Source of the DNA: a virus
IMG/VR virus record: IMGVR_UViG_3300029266_001744
Location: 1-25,784 of that record
Reading direction: 5' to 3' (one strand)
Length of the DNA: 25,784 bases
Position 1 is the stretch's first letter, and each line of letters begins with the position of its first letter. Below, piece after piece: positions 8,701 through 15,619 of this stretch. A program made the position numbers and the translations under genes. Under the pieces are notes generated by a model. It was not told the DNA's origin and did no database searches. It worked only from the letters and a program-made list of their open reading frames with translations.

Positions 8701-9301
8701 CGTCTTCTTTTGAATAACCAGCTTTAAATTCACTACTTTTCATGTAATCTAAAACATGGTCGTTTGGGTTATATAAATCTTCTTGAATATTATCTAATAC
8801 TATATTCCAAATTTTATCTTTATCTATATGGTCGGGTAAATATTTTTGAAAAAGATCTTTTTGATCATTCATAATGAACTCTCTCATTTTAGTACCGGAC
8901 ACACCCCCTGCCTGTGGTGGAATTGGTATTTCAATTACTTTTACATCTTTTGGGTTGTATTTTTTATAATTGTCTGGTTTGAATGAGGGGTCTGTTAGTA
9001 CTTTAAAACGTGGGTAATCTTTTTCCCCCGTGCCTACATAAATTGTATCTTCTTCTGTAGCTTTTTCTTCTACATATTTAAAAACATCTGCTATGGGAGA
9101 ATCTGAAGCAGCTGGTTCAGCTTCAATACCATATATATCCCATATTTTAATGGACATAGCTTGTGTTATACTACCTCTTTCTTTTGATCCTACTCTAACT
9201 AAAACTTCTGCTTTCGATTTTTGAGAAAGATATTTAGCCACAGCATAGTGCCCAGCATGGGGTGGTTTAAATCCACCAGGTAAAAGTGCGATGTTTGCCA
9301 T
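5792..9301 (-). CDS. Mosaic seven-module protein: HxGH nucleotidyltransferase, HExxH peptidase, zinc ribbon, plastocyanin-like and KxDG ligase-like domains
   Basis: A 1169-residue protein. Modules in order: (1) residues 1-177, HxGH nucleotidyltransferase with PGGFKPPHAGHY at 8-19 and SGTKMR at 135-140, as in adenylyl/cytidylyltransferases; (2) Gly/Met-rich linker 211-226; (3) about 228-369, HExxH peptidase of ImmA/M78 style (HEISH 302-306, likely third ligand Glu322); (4) about 372-441, basic domain resembling what I know as DUF5872; (5) about 450-482, zinc ribbon (C456, C459, C475, C478); (6) about 500-613, basic domain resembling DUF5824; (7) about 656-745, type-1 copper domain (H688, C730, H733, M738); (8) about 780-1100, KxDG nucleotidyltransferase/ligase-like domain (K825-W-D-G), then a tail of about 65 residues. 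DUF names are from memory. Short Glu-containing linkers separate the modules. The frame is open throughout. Probably a packaged, processed polyprotein; this is inference. Confidence 0.85.
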   Translation of the reverse strand: MANIALLPGGFKPPHAGHYAVAKYLSQKSKAEVLVRVGSKERGSITQAMSIKIWDIYGIEAEPAASDSPIADVFKYVEEKATEEDTIYVGTGEKDYPRFKVLTDPSFKPDNYKKYNPKDVKVIEIPIPPQAGGVSGTKMREFIMNDQKDLFQKYLPDHIDKDKIWNIVLDNIQEDLYNPNDHVLDYMKSSEFKAGYSKEDDIPPGYKYRRGGMYSGGGMGYGGMYEADEKDVEVHSYSSTFAPQINITVVFKEYEKYDELKSLFKGYGYGFYAPESKTIIINGEEFINSDLTLSDLKFVEAHEISHLILNHSGPRSDKDELEADLGAYLLLKSKDLSVDRLIKQFKFRHGIEFNENLLDDVKAKFSSLMEGDTYEKMAAKGKKAGNLKQGTVRKRLKIKDGEKIPLSRINKAISRLKKMKNRSEKNQKYYKALTLAKTLKTTTNVKEAVVGDSIVCDNCGWTWKIVDGGHDLYICHKCNHDNTPINENFPPYKANQVQQTRYKASDVFTRDVQKSKKLGYLEKKDPKKGTGKKPKGSGRRLYTDENPSDTVSIKFSTRQDIVDTLNKSSFKSKPHKRQSQIINLIHQRVRAALNRAKDPEVKKRLRSAFEYIKKRKEASKNKTQRLKKENVAPNHDGKSSPFGSGYKPVNEKINTTHEVIAKGLEFIPKSITINKGDTIKFINKEGIHNVNGDKSHPRNKNNPGSFKNQVGKGWTFTVKFSKSGIYNYHCDPHLGSDMVGTIKVKEASKEKTQRMKNENAFTKNWWKEQLTEVLTETKANTHLTHLEELVLTQGQDGFNQAKNFLYELIKNLKGQDNTIKNVSVKWDGAPAIFTGINPDNGQFFVGTKSVFNKEPKINYTSQDIDKNHGHAAGLAKKLKLALEYLPSVGIKGILQGDFMFDSDDVKTDDIDGATHYTFKPNTIRYAVEANSKIGKRILNAKIGIIFHTTYSDLSGGGASFGADTSGLNESSNVWFDNAYFKDDTGILLNDKEEAFVLEKIKEADSLNVNYGDLPDEISSRAKINLLNTYLNQEIRKGEFITDPNKSFETFVNWYKEKIEKVVSKISPKNQDQKRKQLTDKLKTFIGAKDTVINLFKVSKLLSEAKNIFIAKYDKAVATKHFIDNEDGTLSVTKAEGFVAVDHTESGIKLVDRLEFSKNNFNAGKPGAKK
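7037..7070 (-). repeat. Linker repeat, copy after the copper domain
   Basis: Encodes KEASKEKTQRM between the copper domain and the ligase-like domain. It is 28/34 identical at the DNA level to the copy at 7424-7457. The encoded VKEAS is a candidate prohead-protease-type cleavage site. Confidence 0.7.
7067..7336 (-). other. Plastocyanin-like (type-1 copper) domain inside the mosaic protein
   Basis: These codons are residues 656-745 of the mosaic protein. The segment has the pattern expected of a small cupredoxin: an opening FIPKSITINKGDTIKF strand pair, first ligand in GIHNV (His688), then after 42 residues YHCDPHLGSDM, giving Cys730, His733 and Met738 in the exact C-x2-H-x4-M spacing of plastocyanin. 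Such domains carry single electrons via copper. Type-1 copper proteins normally work outside the cytoplasm, yet no signal peptide precedes this one. All four ligands are present, so it could bind copper if released or exposed. Confidence 0.88.
7424..7457 (-). repeat. Linker repeat, copy before the copper domain
   Basis: Encodes KEASKNKTQRL after the second basic domain. Together with the copy at 7037-7070 it flanks the copper domain module, a layout that would allow the module to be gained or lost by recombination between the copies. Confidence 0.7.
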
Positions 9302-9313
9302 TAATTACTATAG

Positions 9314-9328
9314 TTTATTATAAATATA
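9314..9328 (-). promoter_or_regulatory. Candidate phage promoter upstream of the mosaic protein gene
   Basis: The minus strand reads TATATTTATAATAAA, 12 bases before the ATG at 9301, in the 32-base gap after the primase gene. Near-identical 15-mers occur 11-13 bases before two other starts (12017 and 15608). The shared position and sequence support a real element, but a translation-enhancing A-rich leader is an alternative. Confidence 0.4.
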
Positions 9329-9333
9329 AACCT

Positions 9334-10257
9334 CTACGACAAGGCTAGCCTTTTTTTCATTAGAATAGAAGTCGTAAGTTCTGTTGCGTTGTGGAGAAGT
9401 TTTGTAAATGTTTCAAAACCAAGTTCAGATGGGTCCTTATCTCCCATTTCTATAAGATAAACTTGTTTTCCATAAGACATAAATGTTTTTGCATGATTAA
9501 AGGCATCCTTTAAAGCATCTTCATCTAAAGCAAGATATATCTTTTTTACATTAGATTTAATAATTTTTGTCATTAAAGAATCAGAAATACGTTTTCCAAA
9601 TAAAGGAATTGCATTACGTTTTATAGCCATGGCATCGAATGCACCTTCACATAAAACAATGGGCAAGTCCCAATTTATATACATTTCAAAACCAATTATG
9701 TCCTTAGTACTGGAAGCTAATTTATGTTTAATGTATGCATTTTTGTCAAACGAACGACCTACATAATAATTTAAAAAACCATCTTTATCGTATGAAGGAA
9801 TAATAACCATATTTTTAAGTTCTCCCTGTTCACAGTAGTGTAAGTCATATTTTACTACGTCTTGTTGGGTGATTCCTCTTTGATCTAAATAATGTAAAGC
9901 GTGTTTTGACAAGATCGCTGAAGAAGACATTATCGGCGTTACACCCTGAGGTAAATGCAAAGAACCCGACGGTGCTTTAGCGATGGTTGATTTTTTAAAA
10001 CTATATTGAACATCTATATCTTTTAATATATCATACGCTTTTAAAGAAGCACTTACCTGTTTTAATAATTTAAAAGCACGGTGGCCTTTATAACCACAAA
10101 CCCAACATTGAAATTTTTGTGTTGATAAGTTAACTGTTAGTTTCTTTTTACGATGGTTGCAAGACGGACAATTAAATACAGCTTCCTCACCTCCACGAGC
10201 TGACTTACTTCCGCCTAAAATAGATTCTAATAGTCTTTTTAATAAATCTTCTTTCAT
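9334..10257 (-). CDS. DNA primase, DnaG/T4 gp61-type
   Basis: A 307-residue primase that would make RNA primers for lagging-strand synthesis with the phage helicase and polymerase. It has an N-terminal zinc-binding domain with C30-x2-C33 and C51-x2-C54 (FNCPSC...QCWVCG), a central basic region (about 148-180, with IIPSYDKDG and YYVGRSF), and a Toprim domain with the catalytic Glu204 in CEGAFDA and the metal-binding LDEDA at 244-248, followed by DKDPSELG as in DnaG proteins. At 307 residues it is close to T4 gp61 and much shorter than bacterial DnaG, lacking a long C-terminal helicase-binding domain. The ATG overlaps the stop of the GIY-YIG gene by four bases (ATGA). The assignment as a primase is firm; which T4 lineage it belongs to is less sure. 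Confidence 0.9.
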   Translation of the reverse strand: MKEDLLKRLLESILGGSKSARGGEEAVFNCPSCNHRKKKLTVNLSTQKFQCWVCGYKGHRAFKLLKQVSASLKAYDILKDIDVQYSFKKSTIAKAPSGSLHLPQGVTPIMSSSAILSKHALHYLDQRGITQQDVVKYDLHYCEQGELKNMVIIPSYDKDGFLNYYVGRSFDKNAYIKHKLASSTKDIIGFEMYINWDLPIVLCEGAFDAMAIKRNAIPLFGKRISDSLMTKIIKSNVKKIYLALDEDALKDAFNHAKTFMSYGKQVYLIEMGDKDPSELGFETFTKLLHNATELTTSILMKKRLALS

Positions 10258-10682
10258 CTAAAATCTTTGTCGAAAAATTTACCTAATATGTTATCGTTAA
10301 GATATAATTTGTCTTCTAATACCTCTAATATAAATTGATATTTACATTCTAAATATGTAAGTTCTTTTTTATTGTAAGCTATTTGTAGGATTTTTCTTTC
10401 TAAATCGTCATCATTAGCATCTTTAATAAATGCATGAGAACCATAGTAGGTTTTCCAATCGCTTTCTTTTAACACTCTTTTAAATGTTGGTGGGCGACCT
10501 TTGCCTTCATATAGGGCTTTTTCTTTTTTACCTAATTTTTTCTTTAAATTGTAAATTAAAGATTTTTTACCAATGTATCGTTTACCCGTTGGGGTGTGAG
10601 TTGTTTGATAAATAAAACCAAATGCACCTTCTGGGAGGTCATTGATTTCTTGTATAAGTTCGTTTTGATAGTACCATTGCAT
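10254..10682 (-). CDS. GIY-YIG family nuclease
   Basis: A 142-residue protein from the ATG at 10682. A TTG five codons upstream lies next to the terminator and is a poor start. It has the GIY-YIG signature as GFIY at 22-25 and YIG at 36-38, followed by basic residues, WKTYYGS at 76-82, and a helix with Glu112 in the place of the metal-binding catalytic Glu. Members of this family cut or nick DNA; phage versions include Seg homing endonucleases and restriction-like enzymes. No separate DNA-binding domain is visible, so it is a minimal form. It is first in the two-gene unit with primase, so a role in phage DNA processing or host DNA breakdown is as likely as homing. Confidence 0.8.
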   Translation of the reverse strand: MQWYYQNELIQEINDLPEGAFGFIYQTTHTPTGKRYIGKKSLIYNLKKKLGKKEKALYEGKGRPPTFKRVLKESDWKTYYGSHAFIKDANDDDLERKILQIAYNKKELTYLECKYQFILEVLEDKLYLNDNILGKFFDKDFR

Positions 10683-10694
10683 AGTACTAATATA

Positions 10695-10726
10695 CAAAAA
10701 AGGCCCTGGAAAACCAAGGCCTTTTA
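10695..10726 (-). terminator. Intrinsic terminator closing the tail/baseplate block
   Basis: On the minus strand AAAAGGCCTTGG and CCAGGGCCTTTT form a 12-base-pair stem around a TTTT loop, followed by further T residues (six in total). The single imperfect pair is a T-G wobble only on the minus-strand RNA; on the plus strand it would be a C-A mismatch, so the element acts in the direction of the genes. It separates the fibre gene from the nuclease/primase genes. Confidence 0.88.
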
Positions 10727-10751
10727 ATATTTTAGAAATTAATTATTGTTA

Positions 10752-12017
10752 TTATGATGTTGGTGTTCCAAAAAATCTAAGAAGAAATTTACCTGCATCG
10801 TAAGTACCTGCTGTGGTTCCTCCATGAGTTAAGTAAATAAAATCATCTTGGATACCTCCTGAAGGTATTGTAAATGCAGTTTTTAAAGCTAATGTATGAA
10901 CACCACTATTAGCTAATACATGATGAGCACCAGTTTCCCCATCAGCATCTTCTGCGAGTGTACCAGTTGCATGTGCAACTACATTAACATCTGGATCTCC
11001 TGTTGTTGGTACTTCTAAACAAACTATTTCACCTGCATATATCATACCATTAATTGCTGTTGTCATTTTTGTAACAAAAGCATTTGCAACTCCATCTTCT
11101 CCAATTACATCTCCTTCTCCACCACTTGATAAAATTAAACCTGCACCTATGTCTATAAAGACTTCAGTTACAATATCTCTACCAATTCTAGAAACATTTA
11201 TTTCAGGTGATACGGCATCTATTCCTGTACCAGCTGCTGTACCAGTGGCTGATGTTACAGTTAAAGATGTTGTATTTAAAGTGGTTCCTGCTGTTACGTC
11301 TATATCTAAAATACCCGCATCAATGTCTACAATTGAACCTGCGTTTGCATCTGCATCAAGATGAAAAGCAACTCCTGCTGTGTGAGCAGTAACTATAGAT
11401 ATATTACTAGCTGCTCCTGCGGCATCAATAGTAACGGCACCTGAAGTATCTATATCTAAGGCGGCTGAATTTATATCCATTGTGCCTGTGGTAGTTAAAT
11501 CTAATTCGCCTGATCCAGCTCCAATTGCAACTCCTACAGCATCTAAAGTAGCTGCCCCTTGAATATCTATATCTATAATACCTGCGTCAATGTCTAATAT
11601 TGAGCCTGCAGCTGCATTAGCGTCAATTAAAATTGATTGACCTGCTGTGTGTGCTGAATGTAGTGTTATAAGACCATCTGCTGTAGAAGTTGTTAATGCA
11701 ATGTCATCTGCTGCATCTAATGTAATATTATCTGAAGCATCTATGTCTACTGTTACTGCATTGATATCAATATTAGCGTCAGAAGTTAAATCTAATTCTT
11801 CACCGGTTGTTGATTGGAAGCTATTTGCAATAATAGTTCCTGAAGCACTAATGTTTCCACTTGCTGTTATGTGACTACTAAAAATAGCAATTCCTGCTAC
11901 TGTTCCACCGTCTGTTAGGTTTAATCCACTGTCAATTAAATTTGCAAATTGAGCTTCTGTAGGTTTATCACCCGTATTAAAATGCCCTTTTAGGGTTGAT
12001 CTTGATTCTGCTGACAT
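10752..12017 (-). CDS. Repetitive tail fibre-like protein
   Basis: A 421-residue protein. The N-terminus (SRSTLKGHFNTGDKPTEAQF at 5-24, then NLIDS) matches a short attachment module I associate with fibre proteins of marine and flavobacterial phages. Residues about 74-252 are low-complexity beta repeats rich in Asp, Ile, Ala and Thr, containing two diverged copies of a roughly 90-residue unit (ELDLT at 74 and 171; AHTAG at 122 and 211; then AGSI..DIDAGI), which would suit a trimeric beta-helix shaft. Residues 270-421 are more complex and probably form the distal knob, ending LLRFFGTPTS. It is the last gene before the terminator. Likely role: host recognition at the cell surface. No chaperone or peptidase domain is visible. 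Confidence 0.75.
   Translation of the reverse strand: MSAESRSTLKGHFNTGDKPTEAQFANLIDSGLNLTDGGTVAGIAIFSSHITASGNISASGTIIANSFQSTTGEELDLTSDANIDINAVTVDIDASDNITLDAADDIALTTSTADGLITLHSAHTAGQSILIDANAAAGSILDIDAGIIDIDIQGAATLDAVGVAIGAGSGELDLTTTGTMDINSAALDIDTSGAVTIDAAGAASNISIVTAHTAGVAFHLDADANAGSIVDIDAGILDIDVTAGTTLNTTSLTVTSATGTAAGTGIDAVSPEINVSRIGRDIVTEVFIDIGAGLILSSGGEGDVIGEDGVANAFVTKMTTAINGMIYAGEIVCLEVPTTGDPDVNVVAHATGTLAEDADGETGAHHVLANSGVHTLALKTAFTIPSGGIQDDFIYLTHGGTTAGTYDAGKFLLRFFGTPTS
11262..11798 (-). repeat. Beta-repeat region of the fibre gene
   Basis: Codes for residues 74-252 of the fibre, with two copies of a roughly 90-residue unit and many shorter LDID/DIDAG sub-repeats. Repeats of this type allow shaft length to change by recombination. 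Confidence 0.65.
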
Positions 12018-12030
12018 AATTTTATTTTAT

Positions 12031-12045
12031 TTTATTATACATATA
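12031..12045 (-). promoter_or_regulatory. Candidate phage promoter upstream of the fibre gene
   Basis: The minus strand reads TATATGTATAATAAA, 13 bases before the ATG at 12017, differing at one base from the element before 9301. It is followed by an A-rich leader (AAATAAAATAAAATT). Confidence 0.4.
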
Positions 12046-13857
12046 TTAAGTGTCCCACCTCAGTACGAAAGTGGTATCTGTTTCATCTGACGTTCTTACA
12101 GGTTGTCCTAACTTTCCTACAACAAGTAATTCATTGTTTTCATTGTATAAACCTACTGTAGTTACATATGGTTTAAAAAGTGAGCTTGTTGCAAAATTTG
12201 CTATGTCTCCTGAGTCTCTTGATTTTATTTTTCTGGCTGATATGTTTGTAGTGTCATTAAACTCATACTCATCAACTGTACATTGATATTCATTTTCATA
12301 AATTAAATGTGATCCTTGAAATTTTAATTGGGTAATGTGATTTTCACCCACTGCAAAACTTTCACCTACTACAAAATCTCCTATTCCCCCCAAAACTACT
12401 TGATATTGAGGATGAGTAATAGTAGCTAATCCATTTTGATAAAAAATATTTCCAACATATGGAGACCCATTACTACTACTATAATGGTTTAAAACTTGAG
12501 TATCAGACAATGCTTTATCAAATATGTTTATTTGGCTTAAGGATCCCGTTAAAAAACTTGTATTTCCTCCTTTATTACCAATGTAAACATTAGCTTGGTT
12601 TTGTGTTTGGTTAATAGATTGATCTATAGCTGTTGTTCCACTTGCCACCCCATTTATATATATTTTCATTTCTGATGATGAAACTCTACAAGAAACTTGT
12701 TGCATAGAGCTTGTGGTAAAGGAGGAACTTACTGTAGTTGTAATGTCTCCATCTGATCTTCTAAAAAATAGTTGGGGTGTGTTTGCTGTGTTATTTTTAA
12801 TAAATACTTCAAATGGGAATTGTGGTTTAGAGGGAATATCTTTTGACTGTAGTGATCCTGTTTTTTGTAAATTTACGGAGGTTCCTATAGATGTAGTTTC
12901 AGAAGGGACTACAGTTCGAGTAGTTGATTTTGAAATAAGATAACAAGATTCATATCCTTCCCCCACTCTAAAAATGGGATCTTCTTCACCCACTTTCATT
13001 TCTCCTATACCTTCTTCCCCAAACCAATCTGCATTAGCCCAGAAATTAATGGTGAAATCATCTCCTTTGTTAAAGTTAAATTTTTCATCATGACCCAACA
13101 TTAATTCAGATTGAAAACCATCAAAATCAATTCCCGAAAAACTACTGCTGTCAAATAATGTCTTTTTAGAAAAATTAACATTACTATATTTAAGTAAATT
13201 AAAATAATAACTATCGTCAAATTCATCTCCAAAATGAGGTGTATTATAAGAAGATAATCTATTTACTCTAAGTGAACCATTTCTATAAACAGTACTTGGT
13301 GAATAATCATTATACGATAAAAAACCCTCGTATGTGTTTAAGTCATATTTTTTAAATCCTTTAACAGGTCCAATGTTTAAAAGATTTGAACGAATGTCTG
13401 TTTCAAAATTATCTAAATTAGTTCCACTGATTATTAAATTTCCATCACTATCATCTACTACTTTATATATACTAGAAGAAAGAAACAATGTACTTGGTTT
13501 TACTTCAAAACCATATAATCCCGCGGGGATTGAAAGTATATTAACATTTTCGTATAACTCTCTTTTTTGGTTTAAATAATGATTGTTACCAAATCTATTA
13601 GATATATCTCTTTTAAAATCTTTATAAAAAAGATGATCTAATTGTCTATATTTTACCGCATTAATACTGTCAGCTGGTAAACCATAAGAGGTACTAGCAG
13701 AACTATAAAGATCTATAGATTCAGAAGTCCATCTTGAACGAAAAACATTTACACTGTTTGAGGAAGCTGAACCTGAATCAAAGTTATATTGTTTATGGGC
13801 ATTAAATGGTACTACTGCTATATCTTGGGTTGTAAGTTTTTTATAAACTGTTGACAT
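12046..13857 (-). CDS. LamG-like lectin-domain virion protein
   Basis: A 603-residue protein, rich in Ser, Asn and Tyr. Residues about 262-460 look like a concanavalin A-like/LamG fold: DDFTINFWANADWFG, then MKIYINGVASG at 397-407, then VYIGNKGG and a closing INIFDKALSDTQV, the usual strand order of such domains. A NIFYQNGLATITHPQYQ segment follows at 470-486. The last 90 residues (about 515-603) form a module shared with the next gene upstream: EFN-x-TTN, then PYVTTVGLYN, then KLGQPV. The LamG domain suggests binding to host surface glycans, and the shared C-terminal module is probably the attachment part. It is likely a tail or baseplate appendage; the exact T4 counterpart, if any, is unknown. 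Confidence 0.7.
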   Translation of the reverse strand: MSTVYKKLTTQDIAVVPFNAHKQYNFDSGSASSNSVNVFRSRWTSESIDLYSSASTSYGLPADSINAVKYRQLDHLFYKDFKRDISNRFGNNHYLNQKRELYENVNILSIPAGLYGFEVKPSTLFLSSSIYKVVDDSDGNLIISGTNLDNFETDIRSNLLNIGPVKGFKKYDLNTYEGFLSYNDYSPSTVYRNGSLRVNRLSSYNTPHFGDEFDDSYYFNLLKYSNVNFSKKTLFDSSSFSGIDFDGFQSELMLGHDEKFNFNKGDDFTINFWANADWFGEEGIGEMKVGEEDPIFRVGEGYESCYLISKSTTRTVVPSETTSIGTSVNLQKTGSLQSKDIPSKPQFPFEVFIKNNTANTPQLFFRRSDGDITTTVSSSFTTSSMQQVSCRVSSSEMKIYINGVASGTTAIDQSINQTQNQANVYIGNKGGNTSFLTGSLSQINIFDKALSDTQVLNHYSSSNGSPYVGNIFYQNGLATITHPQYQVVLGGIGDFVVGESFAVGENHITQLKFQGSHLIYENEYQCTVDEYEFNDTTNISARKIKSRDSGDIANFATSSLFKPYVTTVGLYNENNELLVVGKLGQPVRTSDETDTTFVLRWDT

Positions 13858-13869
13858 TCATGATATATT

Positions 13870-14904
13870 TTAATAATCTAGTTTTACTCTAATAAGTGCT
13901 TCTTTTGTAAAATCTTTAGTTACGGGTTGACTTAACTTTGCAACAGCAACTAAATCACCACTGTCATTATACAATCCTACTGTTGTAATAAATGTTGTAG
14001 GATTATCTATCATTGATGTAAAATTTAAATTTCCTACATTGTCTATAAATGATGGATTTGTTGTATAATTAAATTCTGTATTTGTAGCTCTAGTAAAATA
14101 AAATTGTGAGCTTACTTTTTCTTCACTATCTACTATAAAATGTCCTGAACGTGATATATGGTCCTTTAAAGTTTCGTGATTTTTACCATTAGTATGTGAT
14201 GCTACTGATGATGTTATCCCAATAGCAGAAGTATCTGTTAAAGCTTGTGGGTTTAAGATTATAAATCCACTGTCTGGATAAAAAAGACCATATGAACCTG
14301 TGTTAGTAACTTGGGTTAAAAGACTTCCTGACATAGTTCCTAATGAACCTGACACTATATTAAATTGCCTACCTGCATTTGTGATAGTTGAAGATCCTGT
14401 TGTTGTTACACTATCATCTGTTAAATGGATTGTTCTTGCATCCCCCGCTGAACCAGATAATCTTAAATCTAAAGATCCAGGTTTTAAATTATGTTTATAT
14501 CTTGATCTGTTGATATTAATAACATAAATGTCATCAGGAGTAAAGCCATCAAAACTAAAGTTTGAAGTTTCATCCCCAAATACTAATTGACGATATTGAC
14601 TGTAGATGTTAGATGATGGACTTTTTCCAAGAGCTCCAGTGTCATTTGTAAAATCTAAAGAACCTGATCCTTTTTTGTTTCCGTAAGCAATAGCATATTG
14701 TGATACTGCTGTTGTGTCTGATGTAGCTTTATTAAATACTTCTATAAAATGTGCTCCTGAACTTGTAGCTGTAGTGTATACTGCTTGTGTGGAAGAAGTA
14801 AAAGCTACTTGTAAGTTGTTAGTATTATCTGACCATGTAGATGTTGTTGTCTTACTTGTGTCATTTACTACATCAGTGTCATTATATCTTATTAAATTTG
14901 CCAT
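13870..14904 (-). CDS. Baseplate/tail appendage protein sharing a C-terminal module with its neighbour
   Basis: A 344-residue protein, rich in Thr, Ser and Asn. Residues 1-250 show alternating short strands and no recognised domain. Residues about 255-344 carry the same C-terminal module as the downstream 603-residue protein: TEFNYTTN at 276-283, TFITTVGLYN at 303-312 and KLSQPV at 323-328, ending in a charged strand and Asp-Tyr. It has no signal peptide or membrane segment. The ATG at 14904 follows an A-rich leader (AAATAAAATAAAAAATG). The shared end suggests both proteins dock to the same partner in the tail. A structural role is inferred from position and composition. Confidence 0.6.
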   Translation of the reverse strand: MANLIRYNDTDVVNDTSKTTTSTWSDNTNNLQVAFTSSTQAVYTTATSSGAHFIEVFNKATSDTTAVSQYAIAYGNKKGSGSLDFTNDTGALGKSPSSNIYSQYRQLVFGDETSNFSFDGFTPDDIYVININRSRYKHNLKPGSLDLRLSGSAGDARTIHLTDDSVTTTGSSTITNAGRQFNIVSGSLGTMSGSLLTQVTNTGSYGLFYPDSGFIILNPQALTDTSAIGITSSVASHTNGKNHETLKDHISRSGHFIVDSEEKVSSQFYFTRATNTEFNYTTNPSFIDNVGNLNFTSMIDNPTTFITTVGLYNDSGDLVAVAKLSQPVTKDFTKEALIRVKLDY

Positions 14905-14912
14905 TTTTTATT

Positions 14913-15608
14913 TTATTTTAATGTTATTCCTGTTACTCCTTGAGTAGCTGAGGTTGCAATTACTTCTTTAGAGATTTCAACTGGAATTGTAGTTCTAGCA
15001 CCTGAATCTACTCCCTCAATTGTTATAGTTGTTAATAATTTATTATTAGTTCCAAATAATGAAGTGCTGTTAATAGCAGACAATTGAATGCTAGTACCTA
15101 TTACAGTTTCACTTACTGCGGTTGAAGTGTAGGGTCTAGAAGTTGATGTACTTTGTTGTCCTATTCCTGCACCTACAAAATTAATTAGTAATCTTCTATC
15201 AGCAATGGTAGCCATATATCCACCTCTTTCTGTTAAATTAGCTGATCCGTTATAATTGTTAGTAGTTGGATTGATTACAAATGATGAACCAATAGTTAAT
15301 GTGATTTTAGATACGTTGGCCGTTACTATTGGTAATTTAGACGTACCTCTTGGTAAAGTTATTAACTTATGGATCATTATATTATTTTCATCGGGAACTG
15401 CTTCAATAAGAGGCATATTTTCAATTGCTTCTCCTGCGAATTGTGATCCGTTTGGATGACTTTCATTGAATAAAGTATAATCTACTTCATCATCCCCTAA
15501 GGCAAATTGTGTAATTCTAAAAGAACCATCATTTCTGGAAAGAAGTTCGCGTCCTCTTTTTGTTAAAATTGCATCTACTGTAATGCTGCTATTGTCTAAG
15601 TATCCCAT
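14913..15608 (-). CDS. Conserved virion-type protein
   Basis: A 231-residue protein starting MGYLDNSSITVDAILTKRGR. The N-terminal third (about 1-80, with ITQFALGDDEVDYTLFNESH) is a compact, distinctive domain that I recall from uncultured marine phage structural proteins. The remainder is Thr/Ser/Ile-rich beta sequence. No enzyme motif is present. It opens with its own candidate promoter motif upstream and sits among baseplate/tail genes, so a baseplate or tail-collar component is likely. I cannot match it to a numbered T4 protein. Confidence 0.6.
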   Translation of the reverse strand: MGYLDNSSITVDAILTKRGRELLSRNDGSFRITQFALGDDEVDYTLFNESHPNGSQFAGEAIENMPLIEAVPDENNIMIHKLITLPRGTSKLPIVTANVSKITLTIGSSFVINPTTNNYNGSANLTERGGYMATIADRRLLINFVGAGIGQQSTSTSRPYTSTAVSETVIGTSIQLSAINSTSLFGTNNKLLTTITIEGVDSGARTTIPVEISKEVIATSATQGVTGITLK

Positions 15609-15619
15609 TATTGTTATGT

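Noticed and set aside
5792-9301. The mosaic protein as an artefact of joined contigs
   Set aside because: The frame is open for 1169 codons with uniform composition and recurring linkers. Module junctions fall at linkers and not at random points. Read coverage would be needed to exclude it fully.
9319-9326. TATAAATA on the plus strand, identical to the T4 late promoter core
   Set aside because: It points away from every gene here. The same bases on the minus strand belong to the repeated motif proposed as a promoter, which is the better reading.
9341-9352. Palindrome AAGGCTAGCCTT followed by T residues
   Set aside because: As a terminator it would work only on the plus strand, where there is no gene. 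The stem would have just four pairs around a CTAG loop. It lies in the 3' end of the primase coding sequence.
10683-10697. TTG start for the GIY-YIG gene at 10697
   Set aside because: It lies against the T-run of the terminator. The ATG five codons later gives a complete domain.
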